In this document: in pieces, positions 8,579 to 16,683 of the stretch
How the letters are laid out: every line of letters begins with the position of its first letter
How positions within the stretch are numbered: position 1 is the first letter of the stretch
Assembly: GCF_001660485.1 (NCBI RefSeq)
Contig: NZ_CP013979.1
Span: forward strand, 3,038,001 to 3,102,000
Source of the DNA: Agromyces aureus
GTDB lineage: Bacteria; Actinomycetota; Actinomycetes; Actinomycetales; Microbacteriaceae
Length of the DNA stretch: 64,000 nt
Direction of reading: 5' to 3'
Notes under the pieces: model-generated
Databases searched by the model: none
Told to the model about the DNA's origin: nothing
The model's input: only the letters and a program-made list of their open reading frames with translations
Translations under genes and position numbers: made by a program

Positions 8579-9316
8579 ATGACCAAGCAGTCCATCTTCG
8601 GAAGGATCTCCACCCTTCTCCGCGCGAACGTGAACGCGCTCATCGACCAGGCCGAAGACCCGCAGAAGATGCTCGACCAGATGGTACGCGACTTCACGAA
8701 CAGCATCGCCGACGCCGAGGCCGCGATCGCCGAGACCATCGGCAACCTGCGCCTGCTCGAGGACGACCACCGCGAAGACGTCGAGGCCGCCCGCACGTGG
8801 GGCGAGAAGGCGATCGCGGCGAGCCGCAAGGGCGACGAGCTGCGCACCGCGGGCGACACCGCCGGCGCCGACAAGTTCGACAACCTCGCCAAGGTCGCCC
8901 TCGGGCGCCAGATCTCGGCCGAGAACGAGGCGCGTGCCGCCGAGCCGCAGATCGCCTCCCAGACCCAGGTCGTCGACCAGCTGAAGTCCGGCCTGAACGG
9001 CATGAAGGAGAAGCTGGTCCAGCTGAAGAACAAGCGGTCCGAGCTCGTCGCCCGGGCGAAGACCGCCGATGCGCAGCGCCAGGTGCACGACGCCGTGAAG
9101 TCGATCGACATCCTCGACCCGACGAGCGAGCTCGGCCGCTTCGAAGACAAGATCCGTCGCGAGGAGGCCGTCGTCCGCGGTCAGGCCGAGCTCGCCGCGT
9201 CGAGCCTCGACGCGCAGTTCAACGAGCTCGACGACCTCGGCGAGCTCACCGAGGTCGACGCGCGTCTCGCCGCCCTCAAGGCCGGGGGCGGCAGCCAGGG
9301 AGCGATCTCCGGCTGA
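8579..9316 (+). CDS. pspA: PspA/IM30 (ESCRT-III-like) membrane-stress protein
   Basis: 245 residues, nearly all alpha-helical with long heptads. The family N-terminus is clear (SIFGRISTLLRANVNALID and AEDPQKMLDQMVRD). PspA peripherally binds damaged membranes and assembles ESCRT-III-like polymers that limit proton leak. The start is ATG 8579 with a GAAAGGAA ribosome site. It follows the TPM gene and is closed by a strong hairpin at 9335-9363, so the pair is probably one transcription unit. No pspBC or pspF homologues lie nearby. Confidence 0.93.
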   Translation: MTKQSIFGRISTLLRANVNALIDQAEDPQKMLDQMVRDFTNSIADAEAAIAETIGNLRLLEDDHREDVEAARTWGEKAIAASRKGDELRTAGDTAGADKFDNLAKVALGRQISAENEARAAEPQIASQTQVVDQLKSGLNGMKEKLVQLKNKRSELVARAKTADAQRQVHDAVKSIDILDPTSELGRFEDKIRREEAVVRGQAELAASSLDAQFNELDDLGELTEVDARLAALKAGGGSQGAISG

Positions 9317-9334
9317 GCCGCGATCCCGCTCGAC

Positions 9335-9363
9335 GATGCGCCCGCCGATCCGGCGGGCGCATC
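9335..9363 (+). terminator. Rho-independent-like hairpin after pspA
   Basis: GATGCGCCCGCC, a GATCC loop, then GGCGGGCGCATC: a perfect 12-bp stem followed only by TTC, so without a long U-run. This is typical of high-GC actinobacteria. Confidence 0.7.
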
Positions 9364-9424
9364 TTCGCGTGAAGAACCAGCCGGTCGAGATCGGAACGGT
9401 TGGCGCCGGCCGTTCGGATCGCGG

Positions 9425-9430
9425 GATACT
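9425..9430 (+). promoter_or_regulatory. -10 box GATACT of the arginase-fold gene (leaderless)
   Basis: GATACT ends 6 bases before ATG 9437, which places the transcription start on the start codon. Confidence 0.45.
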
Positions 9431-9436
9431 GGGCTC

Positions 9437-10324
9437 ATGCCCGCAACGTTCGTCGTCGTCCCGCTCTGGCAGGGCTCCATCTCCTCCCGCGCGATGAGCC
9501 TCGCCGATGGCGCAGCGGCCATCCGGGGCGATCTCCCCGCGAACGCGACCGTCACCGTCGAGGTGCCCGTCGAGGCCGGCGAATCGCTCGGCACGGGCAT
9601 CCGCCGCTACAGCGCGGTGCTGCGAACCCGGGAACGCACCGAAGAGGCCCTCGCGGCCGTCACGGGCACGGCCATCACGGTCGGCGGCGACTGCGGCGTC
9701 GCGCTTCCCGGCGTGGCCCACGCGGCACGTCGATCGAACGGCGGGCTCGCCGTGCTCTGGCTCGACGCGCACCCCGACCTCAACACCCCCGACTCCTCGC
9801 CGTCGGGCGGCTTCGGCGGCATGGCCCTGCGCCACATCGCCGGCGAGGGCGCCGACGGCCTCGCCCTCGAGGGCGAGAGCCGGGTCGCCCCGAATCGGCT
9901 CGTGCTCGGCGGCGTGCGCGCGATCGACGCCGAGGAGCACCGCTTCATCGACGAGCACGGCATCGACGTGCTCACCGTCGAGGACCTCTCCGACCCGAGC
10001 GTCGTCATCGCCTCGCTCGAGGCCACGGGCGCCTCGCGCGTGTACGTGCACATCGACCTCGACGTGCTCGACCCCTCGGCGCTCGCCGGGCTGTCCTACC
10101 CGATGCCCTTCGGCGTCGACGCGACGACCCTCGTCGCGCTCGTGAAGGCCGTGGTCGCACGATTCCCCCTCGCGGGCGCGGCGATCACCGGATTCGCCCC
10201 GAGTACGCCCGAAGCCGCCGACGACGACCTGCCCACGATCCTGCGACTCGTGGGCGCGCTCGCGAGCGGTGCCGCGGCCGATGCCGAGGGCGACCCCGCG
10301 GCATCCGTCGCACCTCAGGCCTGA
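9437..10324 (+). CDS. Arginase/agmatinase-fold (ureohydrolase) family protein
   Basis: 295 residues. Two of the three manganese motifs of ureohydrolases are intact: DAHPDLNTP near residue 113 and HIDLDVLDPS near residue 205. The first motif reads GGDCGVALPG, where family members have GGDH, so a metal-ligand His is replaced by Cys. The fold would hydrolyse a guanidino or formimino substrate such as arginine, agmatine or formiminoglutamate. The altered ligand leaves the activity open. The start is leaderless. The next gene is on the same strand 88 bases away but has its own -10 box. Confidence 0.82.
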   Translation: MPATFVVVPLWQGSISSRAMSLADGAAAIRGDLPANATVTVEVPVEAGESLGTGIRRYSAVLRTRERTEEALAAVTGTAITVGGDCGVALPGVAHAARRSNGGLAVLWLDAHPDLNTPDSSPSGGFGGMALRHIAGEGADGLALEGESRVAPNRLVLGGVRAIDAEEHRFIDEHGIDVLTVEDLSDPSVVIASLEATGASRVYVHIDLDVLDPSALAGLSYPMPFGVDATTLVALVKAVVARFPLAGAAITGFAPSTPEAADDDLPTILRLVGALASGAAADAEGDPAASVAPQA

Positions 10325-10365
10325 CCTCGTCGCGCAAGGGGGTGCGGCCGCCCCGATGGCGTGCC

Positions 10366-10371
10366 TAGGCT
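10366..10371 (+). promoter_or_regulatory. -10 box TAGGCT upstream of the flavin disulfide reductase gene
   Basis: TAGGCT at 10366 predicts a start near 10378. That leaves a leader of about 34 bases carrying the AGAGGAG ribosome site. Confidence 0.4.
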
Positions 10372-10411
10372 TGGACCATCCGTCCGCACCGGCGGGTGCG
10401 AGAGGAGACCG

Positions 10412-11896
10412 ATGCAACGCGAAGTCGACGTCGTCATTCTCGGCGCTGGACCCGTGGGCGAGAACGTCGCCGACCGGGTTCGCGCCGCCGGACTCGAGGT
10501 GGTGATCGTCGAGCACGAACTCGTCGGCGGCGAATGCTCGTACTGGGCGTGCGTGCCCTCGAAGGTGCTGCTGCGCAGCGCCGCGGCCCTGCGCGCAGCC
10601 AAGCGCGTTCCGGGCGCGGCCGAGGCCGTCACGGGCGACCTCGACGTCGAGGCTGTGCTGCGTCGGCGCGACTCCTGGGTCTCCGACTGGGACGACCACG
10701 GCGCGGTCGGATGGCTCGACGACGCCGGCATCGGGCTCGAGCGCGGGCACGGGCGCCTCGACGGGCCGAAGCGCGTGGTCGTCACCCGCGACGGCGACGA
10801 CGAGCGCGACGAAGCGGTGACCTTCGTGGCCCGGCACGCCGTGATCGTGGCGACCGGCTCCGACCCGGTGATGCCGTCGATCGAGGGCCTGGCCGAATCC
10901 TCGCCGTGGACGAGCCGCGAGGCGACGAGCGTGGAACGCCCGCCCGCGAGACTCGCGATCCTCGGCGGCGGCGTGGTCGCGTGCGAGATGGCGACCGTGT
11001 TCGCGGGCTTCGGCACCGAGGTGGTCGTGCTCGCGCGCAGCGGGCTGCTCGGCGCCATGGAGCCGTTCGTGGGCGACGCGGTGACCGCGGGCCTCAGAGG
11101 GCTCGGCGCGACGGTGCGCACGGGCGTGCAGGCCACGCTCGTCGAGCGCACGGCCGACGGCGAGGTCGTGCTCACGCTCGACGACGGATCGACCGTGGTC
11201 GCCGACGAGGTGCTCGTGGCGACCGGCCGCAAGCCCCGCACCGACGCGATCGGCCTCGAGACCGTCGGGCTCGAACCCGGCGACTGGCTACGGGTCGACG
11301 AGGGCATGGCGGTCGAGGGCGTGCCGGCCGAGCCCTCCGGCGAGAATGATTCCGGCTCGGGCACCCCGTGGCTCTACGCGGCGGGCGACGTGAACCATCG
11401 CGCCCTGCTCACCCACCAGGGCAAGTACCAGGGGCGCGCGGCGGGCGACCTCATCGCGGCGCGCGCCGCGGGGCATCCGGTCGACCTCGCCGAATGGGGC
11501 GTGCATGCCGCGACGGCCGACCACGTGGCAGTGCCGCAGGTCGTCTTCGCCGAGCCCGAGGCGGTCGCGGTCGGGCTCACCGAGGCGGCCGCGACGAAGG
11601 CCGGTCGCTCGGTGCGCACCGTGGAGGTGTCGATGACCTCCGCCAGTGGTGCCGGCATTCTCGCCGACGGCTACGAGGGCCGAGCGAAGCTCGTGATCGA
11701 CGACGAGCTCGGCACCGTGATCGGGGCGACCTTCACCGGGCAGGATGTCGCGGAGCTGCTGCACGCCGCGACCGTCGCGATCGTCGGCGAGGTGCCCGTC
11801 GAACGGTTGTGGCACGCGGTGCCGTCGTTCCCGACGATGAGCGAGATCTGGTTGCGGCTGCTCGAGGCCGACGGACGACCGGAGGCCCGGGCATGA
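10412..11896 (+). CDS. Flavin-dependent pyridine nucleotide-disulfide oxidoreductase (Lpd/mercuric reductase-like)
   Basis: 494 residues. The FAD dinucleotide fold is GAGPVGENVADRV. The redox disulfide is in GGECSYWACVPSK, the CxxxxC arrangement of dihydrolipoamide dehydrogenase and mercuric reductase. The NAD(P)-binding fold is ILGGGVVACEMATVFAGFG. The second FAD motif is LYAAGDV, and the dimerisation domain ends about residue 490. The catalytic His-Glu pair of true Lpd (HxxxxE) is not seen at the C-terminus, where the text is LWHAVPSFPTMSEIW with H and E further apart. The substrate is therefore uncertain. An AGAGGAG ribosome site precedes ATG 10412. The stop overlaps the next ATG (ATGA). 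Confidence 0.88.
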   Translation: MQREVDVVILGAGPVGENVADRVRAAGLEVVIVEHELVGGECSYWACVPSKVLLRSAAALRAAKRVPGAAEAVTGDLDVEAVLRRRDSWVSDWDDHGAVGWLDDAGIGLERGHGRLDGPKRVVVTRDGDDERDEAVTFVARHAVIVATGSDPVMPSIEGLAESSPWTSREATSVERPPARLAILGGGVVACEMATVFAGFGTEVVVLARSGLLGAMEPFVGDAVTAGLRGLGATVRTGVQATLVERTADGEVVLTLDDGSTVVADEVLVATGRKPRTDAIGLETVGLEPGDWLRVDEGMAVEGVPAEPSGENDSGSGTPWLYAAGDVNHRALLTHQGKYQGRAAGDLIAARAAGHPVDLAEWGVHAATADHVAVPQVVFAEPEAVAVGLTEAAATKAGRSVRTVEVSMTSASGAGILADGYEGRAKLVIDDELGTVIGATFTGQDVAELLHAATVAIVGEVPVERLWHAVPSFPTMSEIWLRLLEADGRPEARA

Positions 11897-12297
11897 GCCG
11901 GAGCCCGATCCGGCTCACCGATTCACCCATCAGCCGCGCCGGCTTCTGGTGGGCGACGTGCGTGGGCTTCGTGTGGGGCTCGCTCTGGAGCACGGGCCGC
12001 GTCGAGCGCCGCAACGGCCTGTTCGTGTTCACGGGCATGCCGAAGTGGACGTTCGGCCGCGGCGGCTCGTGCGTCGGCGCCTGCTACCTCACGAACCGCA
12101 ACGACTCCGACATCGTGCTCGGCCACGAGGCCGTGCACAAGCAGCAGTGGCTGAAGTACGGCATGCTGCTGCCGTTCCTGTACCTGCTCGCCGGCCGCGA
12201 TCCGCTGAAGAACCGGTTCGAGATCGAGGCCGGGCTCGAGGCGGGCGGGTACCTGCCGAAGCGACGGCGACCGGATGCCGCGCGGCGGGCGCGCTGA
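11893..12297 (+). CDS. Small protein with HEAVH metallopeptidase-like motif
   Basis: 134 residues, coupled to the preceding reductase gene by a 4-base ATGA overlap. An N-terminal hydrophobic stretch (FWWATCVGFVWGSLW) precedes GMPKWTFGRGGSCVGACYLT. Then comes HEAVHKQQW with a HExxH pattern, a second hydrophobic segment (MLLPFLYLLAG), and acidic residues in RFEIEAGLEAG that could supply a third metal ligand. Two Cys (SCVGAC) are close together. HExxH suggests a small zinc-dependent membrane hydrolase, but HExxH alone is weak evidence. Homologues may carry other names such as Fe-S oxidoreductase. Confidence 0.7.
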   Translation: MSRSPIRLTDSPISRAGFWWATCVGFVWGSLWSTGRVERRNGLFVFTGMPKWTFGRGGSCVGACYLTNRNDSDIVLGHEAVHKQQWLKYGMLLPFLYLLAGRDPLKNRFEIEAGLEAGGYLPKRRRPDAARRAR

Positions 12298-12377
12298 GCG
12301 AACGACTCGCACTGCCCGGCGCGCCGCGCCGCGGCATCCGCTCGCCCTGATGGCGTTCGGGCACGTGCGTGAGACGA

Positions 12378-12420
12378 CGACGGCCGGCGAGCCCCGCAGA
12401 ACGGGATTCGCCGGCCGTCG
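12378..12420 (+). terminator. Bidirectional terminator hairpin
   Basis: Arms of 19 bases (starting CGACGGCCGGCGA and ending TCGCCGGCCGTCG) with one G-U and one mismatch around a CAGAA loop. It lies between the convergent HEAVH and siderophore-binding genes and can serve both. Confidence 0.7.
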
Positions 12421-12435
12421 GCCGCCGATGGGCGA

Positions 12436-13467
12436 CTACTCGGCGAGCACCCCGGCGATCGAGTCGATGAGCGTGGGCATGCCGCCCTCCCACTTGAAGC
12501 TGAGCGCGGTCGGCGGCGAGACCGACGACACCGTCACGGGGTCGTAGACCTGGGCGACCTTGCCGGCCGCGACGGCGGGGATCGCCTGCGTCTCGGGCTT
12601 CGTGAGCAGGGCCTCGGCCTCCTCCTTCGAGTTGGAGTAGTTGACGATGAAGTCGGCGTCGAGCTTGTCGAGCTGCTCGTAGCTCAGCTCGTAGAAGAAG
12701 CCGCCGTCGCTCGTGTCGAGTTCGGCGACGCTCGGGGCCACTTCGAGGCCGAGCTCGGTGAGGATCGCGATGCGCGGGTCGGCCCCGGTGTAGACGTAGA
12801 CGAGTCCGTCGCCGTCCCAGATGCCGGCGAAGGTCTTGCCCGCGAACTCGGGGTGCTTCGCGGCCTCGTCGGCCAGGTAGCCGTCGATCTCGTCGAGCAC
12901 GGCCTCGCCCTCGGCCTCGCGGCCGAGCGCGGTCGCGGTGATCGAGATGGTGTCGTCCCACGGCGTGGTCCAGGGGGCCTCGGGGTAGGCGACGACGGGC
13001 GCGATGTCGCTGAGCGTGTCGTACTGCTCCTCGGTGAGGCCCGAGTACGGTGCGACGATGAGGTCGGGCGCCGCCTCGATGAACTCCTCGTAGGGGATGG
13101 TCGCGCCGCCCTCGTCGTCGTTGATGACGACGGGGTGCTCGACGCCCGCGGCGTCGTAGGCTTCTTCGACCCACGGCAGCAGGTTGCCCTCGCCGACGGT
13201 CCAGCTCTGCTCGGCGACCGCAACCGGGTACACGCCGACGGAGATCGCGGCCTCGGTGGAACCCCAGCCCCAGGTGGCGACGCGCTCGGGTGCGGCCTCG
13301 ATGACGGTCTCGCCGAACGCATGCTCGATCGTGATCGGGAAGCCGGTGCCGACGGCCGAGTCGGAGGCCGAGGTGGACTCCTCGGGCGTACCGGAGGCGC
13401 AGGCGGTCAGGGCCAGGGCCGCGGCGGCGAGGCCGGCCACGGCGATGAGCGGACGTCGAAGACGCAC
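12436..13467 (-). CDS. Iron-siderophore ABC transporter substrate-binding lipoprotein
   Basis: 343 residues of the FecB/FepB (type III binding protein) fold. The signal sequence ends in the lipobox LTACAS (Cys23), so it is a surface lipoprotein. The two lobes are recognisable from ERVATWGWGSTEAAI and PDLIVAPYSGLTEEQ. It captures ferric siderophore and delivers it to the FecCD permeases. The start is GTG 13467 with a GAGGAG ribosome site. It is the last gene of the siderophore cluster and has its own IdeR/DtxR iron box 30 bases upstream, so it can be expressed above the level of the permease genes. Confidence 0.93.
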   Translation of the reverse strand: MRLRRPLIAVAGLAAAALALTACASGTPEESTSASDSAVGTGFPITIEHAFGETVIEAAPERVATWGWGSTEAAISVGVYPVAVAEQSWTVGEGNLLPWVEEAYDAAGVEHPVVINDDEGGATIPYEEFIEAAPDLIVAPYSGLTEEQYDTLSDIAPVVAYPEAPWTTPWDDTISITATALGREAEGEAVLDEIDGYLADEAAKHPEFAGKTFAGIWDGDGLVYVYTGADPRIAILTELGLEVAPSVAELDTSDGGFFYELSYEQLDKLDADFIVNYSNSKEEAEALLTKPETQAIPAVAAGKVAQVYDPVTVSSVSPPTALSFKWEGGMPTLIDSIAGVLAE

Positions 13468-13496
13468 GGAGAACTCCTCGGTTCGATGGGTGGGGA

Positions 13497-13515
13497 TAAG
13501 GCAAGGCTAACCTAA
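13497..13515 (-). promoter_or_regulatory. IdeR/DtxR iron box upstream of the siderophore-binding protein gene
   Basis: On the minus strand the site reads TTAGGTTAGCCTTGCCTTA. It matches the DtxR/IdeR consensus TTAGGTTAGGCTAACCTAA, with a perfect left half and a weaker right half. Iron-loaded repressor would block transcription of the downstream gene. Confidence 0.8.
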
Positions 13516-13553
13516 TAGCTATTCGCGGGCGAACCGGCGACGTCACGGGCGCA

Positions 13554-14501
13554 TCACGATTCGCGCGACGCTCCCCCGTCGAGCGAGGCCCCGTCGAGCG
13601 CGGCCGTGTGGAGCGCCGCCGTGTGGAACCGGCCGACGGGCACGATCATGGGCGACCCCGCGACCGGATCAGGGATCACCGACGCCTCGAGCGCGAAGGC
13701 CCGACGCACGGTCTCGGGGGTGAGGATGTCGGCGGGGCCGCCCTCGGCGATGATCGACCCGGCCGACATCACCACCAGGTGGTCGGCGTAGCGCGCCGCG
13801 AGGTTCAACTCGTGGAGCACCATCACGACCGTCGTGCCGCGCTCCCGGTTCAGGTCGGTGAGCAGGTCGAGCAGCTCGAGCTGGTGCGTCACGTCGAGGT
13901 AGGTCGTGGGCTCGTCGAGCAGCACGATGTCGGTCTGCTGCGCGAGCACCATGGCGATCCAGACGCGCTGGCGCTGGCCGCCCGAGAGCTCCTCGAGGCG
14001 ACGCTCGGCGAGGTCGGCGATGCCCGTCGCGGCCAGGGCCTCGGCCACGAACCGGTCGTCGTCGCTCGAGTGCCGGCCGAACCAGCCCTGGTGCGGGTAG
14101 CGCCCGCGGCCCACGAGCTCGGCCACGCGCACGCCGTCGGGCGCGATCGAGGACTGCGGCAGCATGCCGACCCGGCGCGCGAGCTCTCGGCGCGGCATCC
14201 CCGCGACGTCGCGGCCGTCGAGCGTGACCCGGCCGCCCTCGAGCTGGTGCAGACGGGCGAACCCGCGCAGCAGGGTCGACTTGCCGCACGCGTTGGGGCC
14301 GACGATCGCCGTGATGCGCCCGTTCGGGATGACGAGGTCGAGCCCGTCGATGACCCGGCGGCCGTCGTACCCGAGGCTGACGCCCTCGGCGGCGAGGCCG
14401 ACGGGCTCGGAGGCGAGGGCGGAGCGCGACGGTGTCGACGGTGTCGCCGACGACGCCGTCGACGGGTCCGACGGCGGAACGGATGCGGGGAGTGCGGTCA
14501 T
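13554..14501 (-). CDS. Iron-siderophore ABC transporter ATP-binding protein
   Basis: 315 residues. Walker A is GPNACGKST (about residues 68-76), the Q-loop is in GMLPQSS, the signature is LSGGQRQRVW, Walker B is IVLLDEPTTYLD and the switch His is in VLHELN. This is the FepC/FhuC type. The first 30 residues are a Ser/Pro/Ala-rich extension. ATG overlaps the stop of the second permease gene by 4 bases, so translation is coupled. It powers ferric-siderophore import through the two FecCD subunits. Confidence 0.95.
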   Translation of the reverse strand: MTALPASVPPSDPSTASSATPSTPSRSALASEPVGLAAEGVSLGYDGRRVIDGLDLVIPNGRITAIVGPNACGKSTLLRGFARLHQLEGGRVTLDGRDVAGMPRRELARRVGMLPQSSIAPDGVRVAELVGRGRYPHQGWFGRHSSDDDRFVAEALAATGIADLAERRLEELSGGQRQRVWIAMVLAQQTDIVLLDEPTTYLDVTHQLELLDLLTDLNRERGTTVVMVLHELNLAARYADHLVVMSAGSIIAEGGPADILTPETVRRAFALEASVIPDPVAGSPMIVPVGRFHTAALHTAALDGASLDGGASRES

Positions 14502-15571
14502 GCGCGGCCCCTCCTCTCGGTGCGGGCGAGCAGCCACAGCATGTAGGGCGCGCCGATCAGCCCGGTCACGATGCCGACGGGCGCGGTGAAGTCCGGCAGG
14601 GCGAACTGGCCGATCACGTCGGCGCCGAGCGTGAGCACGGCGCCCGTCATGACCGACGCGGTGAGCGCGGCGCTGCCGTCGTCGACGAGTCGCCGCGCGA
14701 TGGCGGGCGCGATGAGCGCGACGAACGCCACGGGCCCCGCGACGGAGGTCGCGATCGCGATGAGCAGCACGGCGATGAGCAGCAGGATGCCGCGGCGCAC
14801 GTTCGTGCGCACGCCGAGCGAGGACGCGTGGTCGTCGCCGAGCGCGAGCACCGGCAGCCCGTGGGCGAACACGGCGGCGAGGAGGCATCCGATGACGACC
14901 CCGATCATGAGGATCGTGAGCGCATCGCCGCGCACATCGGAGACGCTGCCCACGGTCCAGAGCAGGGCCGCCTGCGCCTGCCGGATCTCGGCGCGCGCGA
15001 GCAGCCAGGCGATGAGCGAGCCGCACACGTAGGCGAGCCCGACGCCCACGAGCACGAACCGGATGCCGTGCAGGCCCTGTCGCCACGCGGTCGCCCAGAT
15101 GATCAGCGCGACGAGGAGCGCGCCGGCGAGCGCGAAGCCCGACACGACGACGCCCGCGAGGCCGAGCCCGAGGATCGCCCAGACGGCGCCGAGGCTCGCT
15201 CCGGTCGAGACGCCGAGGATGTCAGGGCTCGCGAGCGGATTGCGGAGCACGGCTTGGAACACCGCGCCGGCGAGGCCGAACGCGGCGCCGACGAACACGG
15301 CCGCGAGGATGCGCGGCAGCCGCAGCGTGAAGACGACGAGCTGCTCGGTGCGGTCGCCCTGGCCGAAGAGGGTCGCGAGCACGCGGTCGGGCGACACGCT
15401 CGCGGCGCCCGACGAGATCGCGATGAGCGCGAAGGCGAGTCCGAGGGCCGCGCCGACGACGAGCGTGACGACGAGTCGCCGCCGGTTGCGACGGCGGACG
15501 GCTGCCACGGTCAGCCGCACGGCCTCGACATCACGGACAGGCGTGGTGACGGCTTCGGTCGTCGTCGTCAT
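14498..15571 (-). CDS. FecCD-family siderophore ABC permease (second subunit)
   Basis: 357 residues and about nine or ten membrane segments. FecCD motifs include RLPRILAAVFVGAAFGLAG, the ATPase-contacting ALGDDHASSLG and GPVAFVALIAPAIAR. A basic cytoplasmic N-terminus (VRRRNRRR) precedes the first helix. Its start shares one base with the stop of the upstream permease gene (TGATG), and its stop overlaps the ATPase start (ATGA). With the other permease it forms the heterodimeric channel for ferric siderophore. Confidence 0.95.
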   Translation of the reverse strand: MTTTTEAVTTPVRDVEAVRLTVAAVRRRNRRRLVVTLVVGAALGLAFALIAISSGAASVSPDRVLATLFGQGDRTEQLVVFTLRLPRILAAVFVGAAFGLAGAVFQAVLRNPLASPDILGVSTGASLGAVWAILGLGLAGVVVSGFALAGALLVALIIWATAWRQGLHGIRFVLVGVGLAYVCGSLIAWLLARAEIRQAQAALLWTVGSVSDVRGDALTILMIGVVIGCLLAAVFAHGLPVLALGDDHASSLGVRTNVRRGILLLIAVLLIAIATSVAGPVAFVALIAPAIARRLVDDGSAALTASVMTGAVLTLGADVIGQFALPDFTAPVGIVTGLIGAPYMLWLLARTERRGRA

Positions 15572-16683
15572 CACAGTCCCGCCACGGTTCGGCTTCTCGC
15601 GATCGCGATGAGCACGGGGGCGCCGAGGAACGCGGCCACGACCCCGGCTTCGAGCTCGGCGTTCGGCACGATGAGCCGGCCGATGACGTCGGCCGCGAGC
15701 AGCATGATCGGTCCGAGCAGCAACGCGGTCGGCATGATCCACCGGTAGTCGGCGCCCACGAGCCGCCGCGCGGCGTGCGGCACGACGAGGCCGACGAGGG
15801 CGATCGGCCCGGCGAGCGCGGTCGCGGTGCCGCAGAGCAGCACGAGCGCGATGCCGGCGATGAGCCTGGTGGTGCCGACGCGCTGGCCGAGCGAGTTCGC
15901 GACGTCGTCGCCGAGGGCGATGAGGTTGAGTCGGTTGGCGAGCACGAACGCGACGACCGCCCCGACGAGGATGAACGGCCAGAGCACGGCGGCGACGTCG
16001 AGGCCTCGCCCCGTGAGCGAGCCGACGGCCCAGAAGCGGTACTGGTTGAACGTCTCGGGGTCGCGGATCAGCACGAGCGCGATGAGGGGCGTGATGAACG
16101 CCGTCACCGCGGCGCCGACGAGTGCGAGCCGAACGGGCTGCCCGCGACCGATCGAGAACACGACCGCCGCCGCCGCGGCCGCACCGCCGAACGCGAACCA
16201 GATGTACCCGAGCGGCGAGCTCACCCCGAGCACGGCGATGCAGAGCACGACGGCGAGCGAGGCGCCGGAGTTGAGGCCGAGCAGGCCGGGGTCGGCGATC
16301 GGGTTGCGCGTGACGCCCTGGATGAGGGTGCCCGCGAGGCCGAGTGCGACGCCGGCGAGCAGGCCGATGACGGTGCGCGGCACCCGCAGCTGCCAGACCA
16401 CGTTGTGGTCGGCGTTCGCCGGATCGCGCCCGATGACGGCCTGCCAGACGACGCCGGGGTCGATCGAGCGCACGCCGAGGGCGAGGCTCGCCGCGACGAT
16501 CACGAGGAGCGCCAACGCGCACGCGGCGAGCACGACGATCGCCCGGCCGGAGCCGACCCGACGCGCGCGTCGCCGCACCGGCGGACGGGCGGATGCGTCG
16601 TCGGCTCTCGCGGCGTCGGCGCTCGAGACGTCGGCGTCGGTCCGCGACGCCGTCGTGCCCGACACGGCCTGCGGGCCGCTCAC
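15571..16683 (-). CDS. FecCD-family siderophore ABC permease (first subunit)
   Basis: 370 residues. An N-terminal cytoplasmic extension of about 50 residues precedes the first membrane helix. The FecCD core has RVPRTVIGLLAGVALGLAG, ADPGLLGLNSGASLAVV, ALGDDVANSLGQ and GPIALVGLVVPHAAR. The start is GTG 16683, which overlaps the stop of the siderophore-interacting protein gene by 4 bases (GTGA). It is part of a tightly packed five-gene cluster on the minus strand. Confidence 0.95.
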   Translation of the reverse strand: MSGPQAVSGTTASRTDADVSSADAARADDASARPPVRRRARRVGSGRAIVVLAACALALLVIVAASLALGVRSIDPGVVWQAVIGRDPANADHNVVWQLRVPRTVIGLLAGVALGLAGTLIQGVTRNPIADPGLLGLNSGASLAVVLCIAVLGVSSPLGYIWFAFGGAAAAAAVVFSIGRGQPVRLALVGAAVTAFITPLIALVLIRDPETFNQYRFWAVGSLTGRGLDVAAVLWPFILVGAVVAFVLANRLNLIALGDDVANSLGQRVGTTRLIAGIALVLLCGTATALAGPIALVGLVVPHAARRLVGADYRWIMPTALLLGPIMLLAADVIGRLIVPNAELEAGVVAAFLGAPVLIAIARSRTVAGL

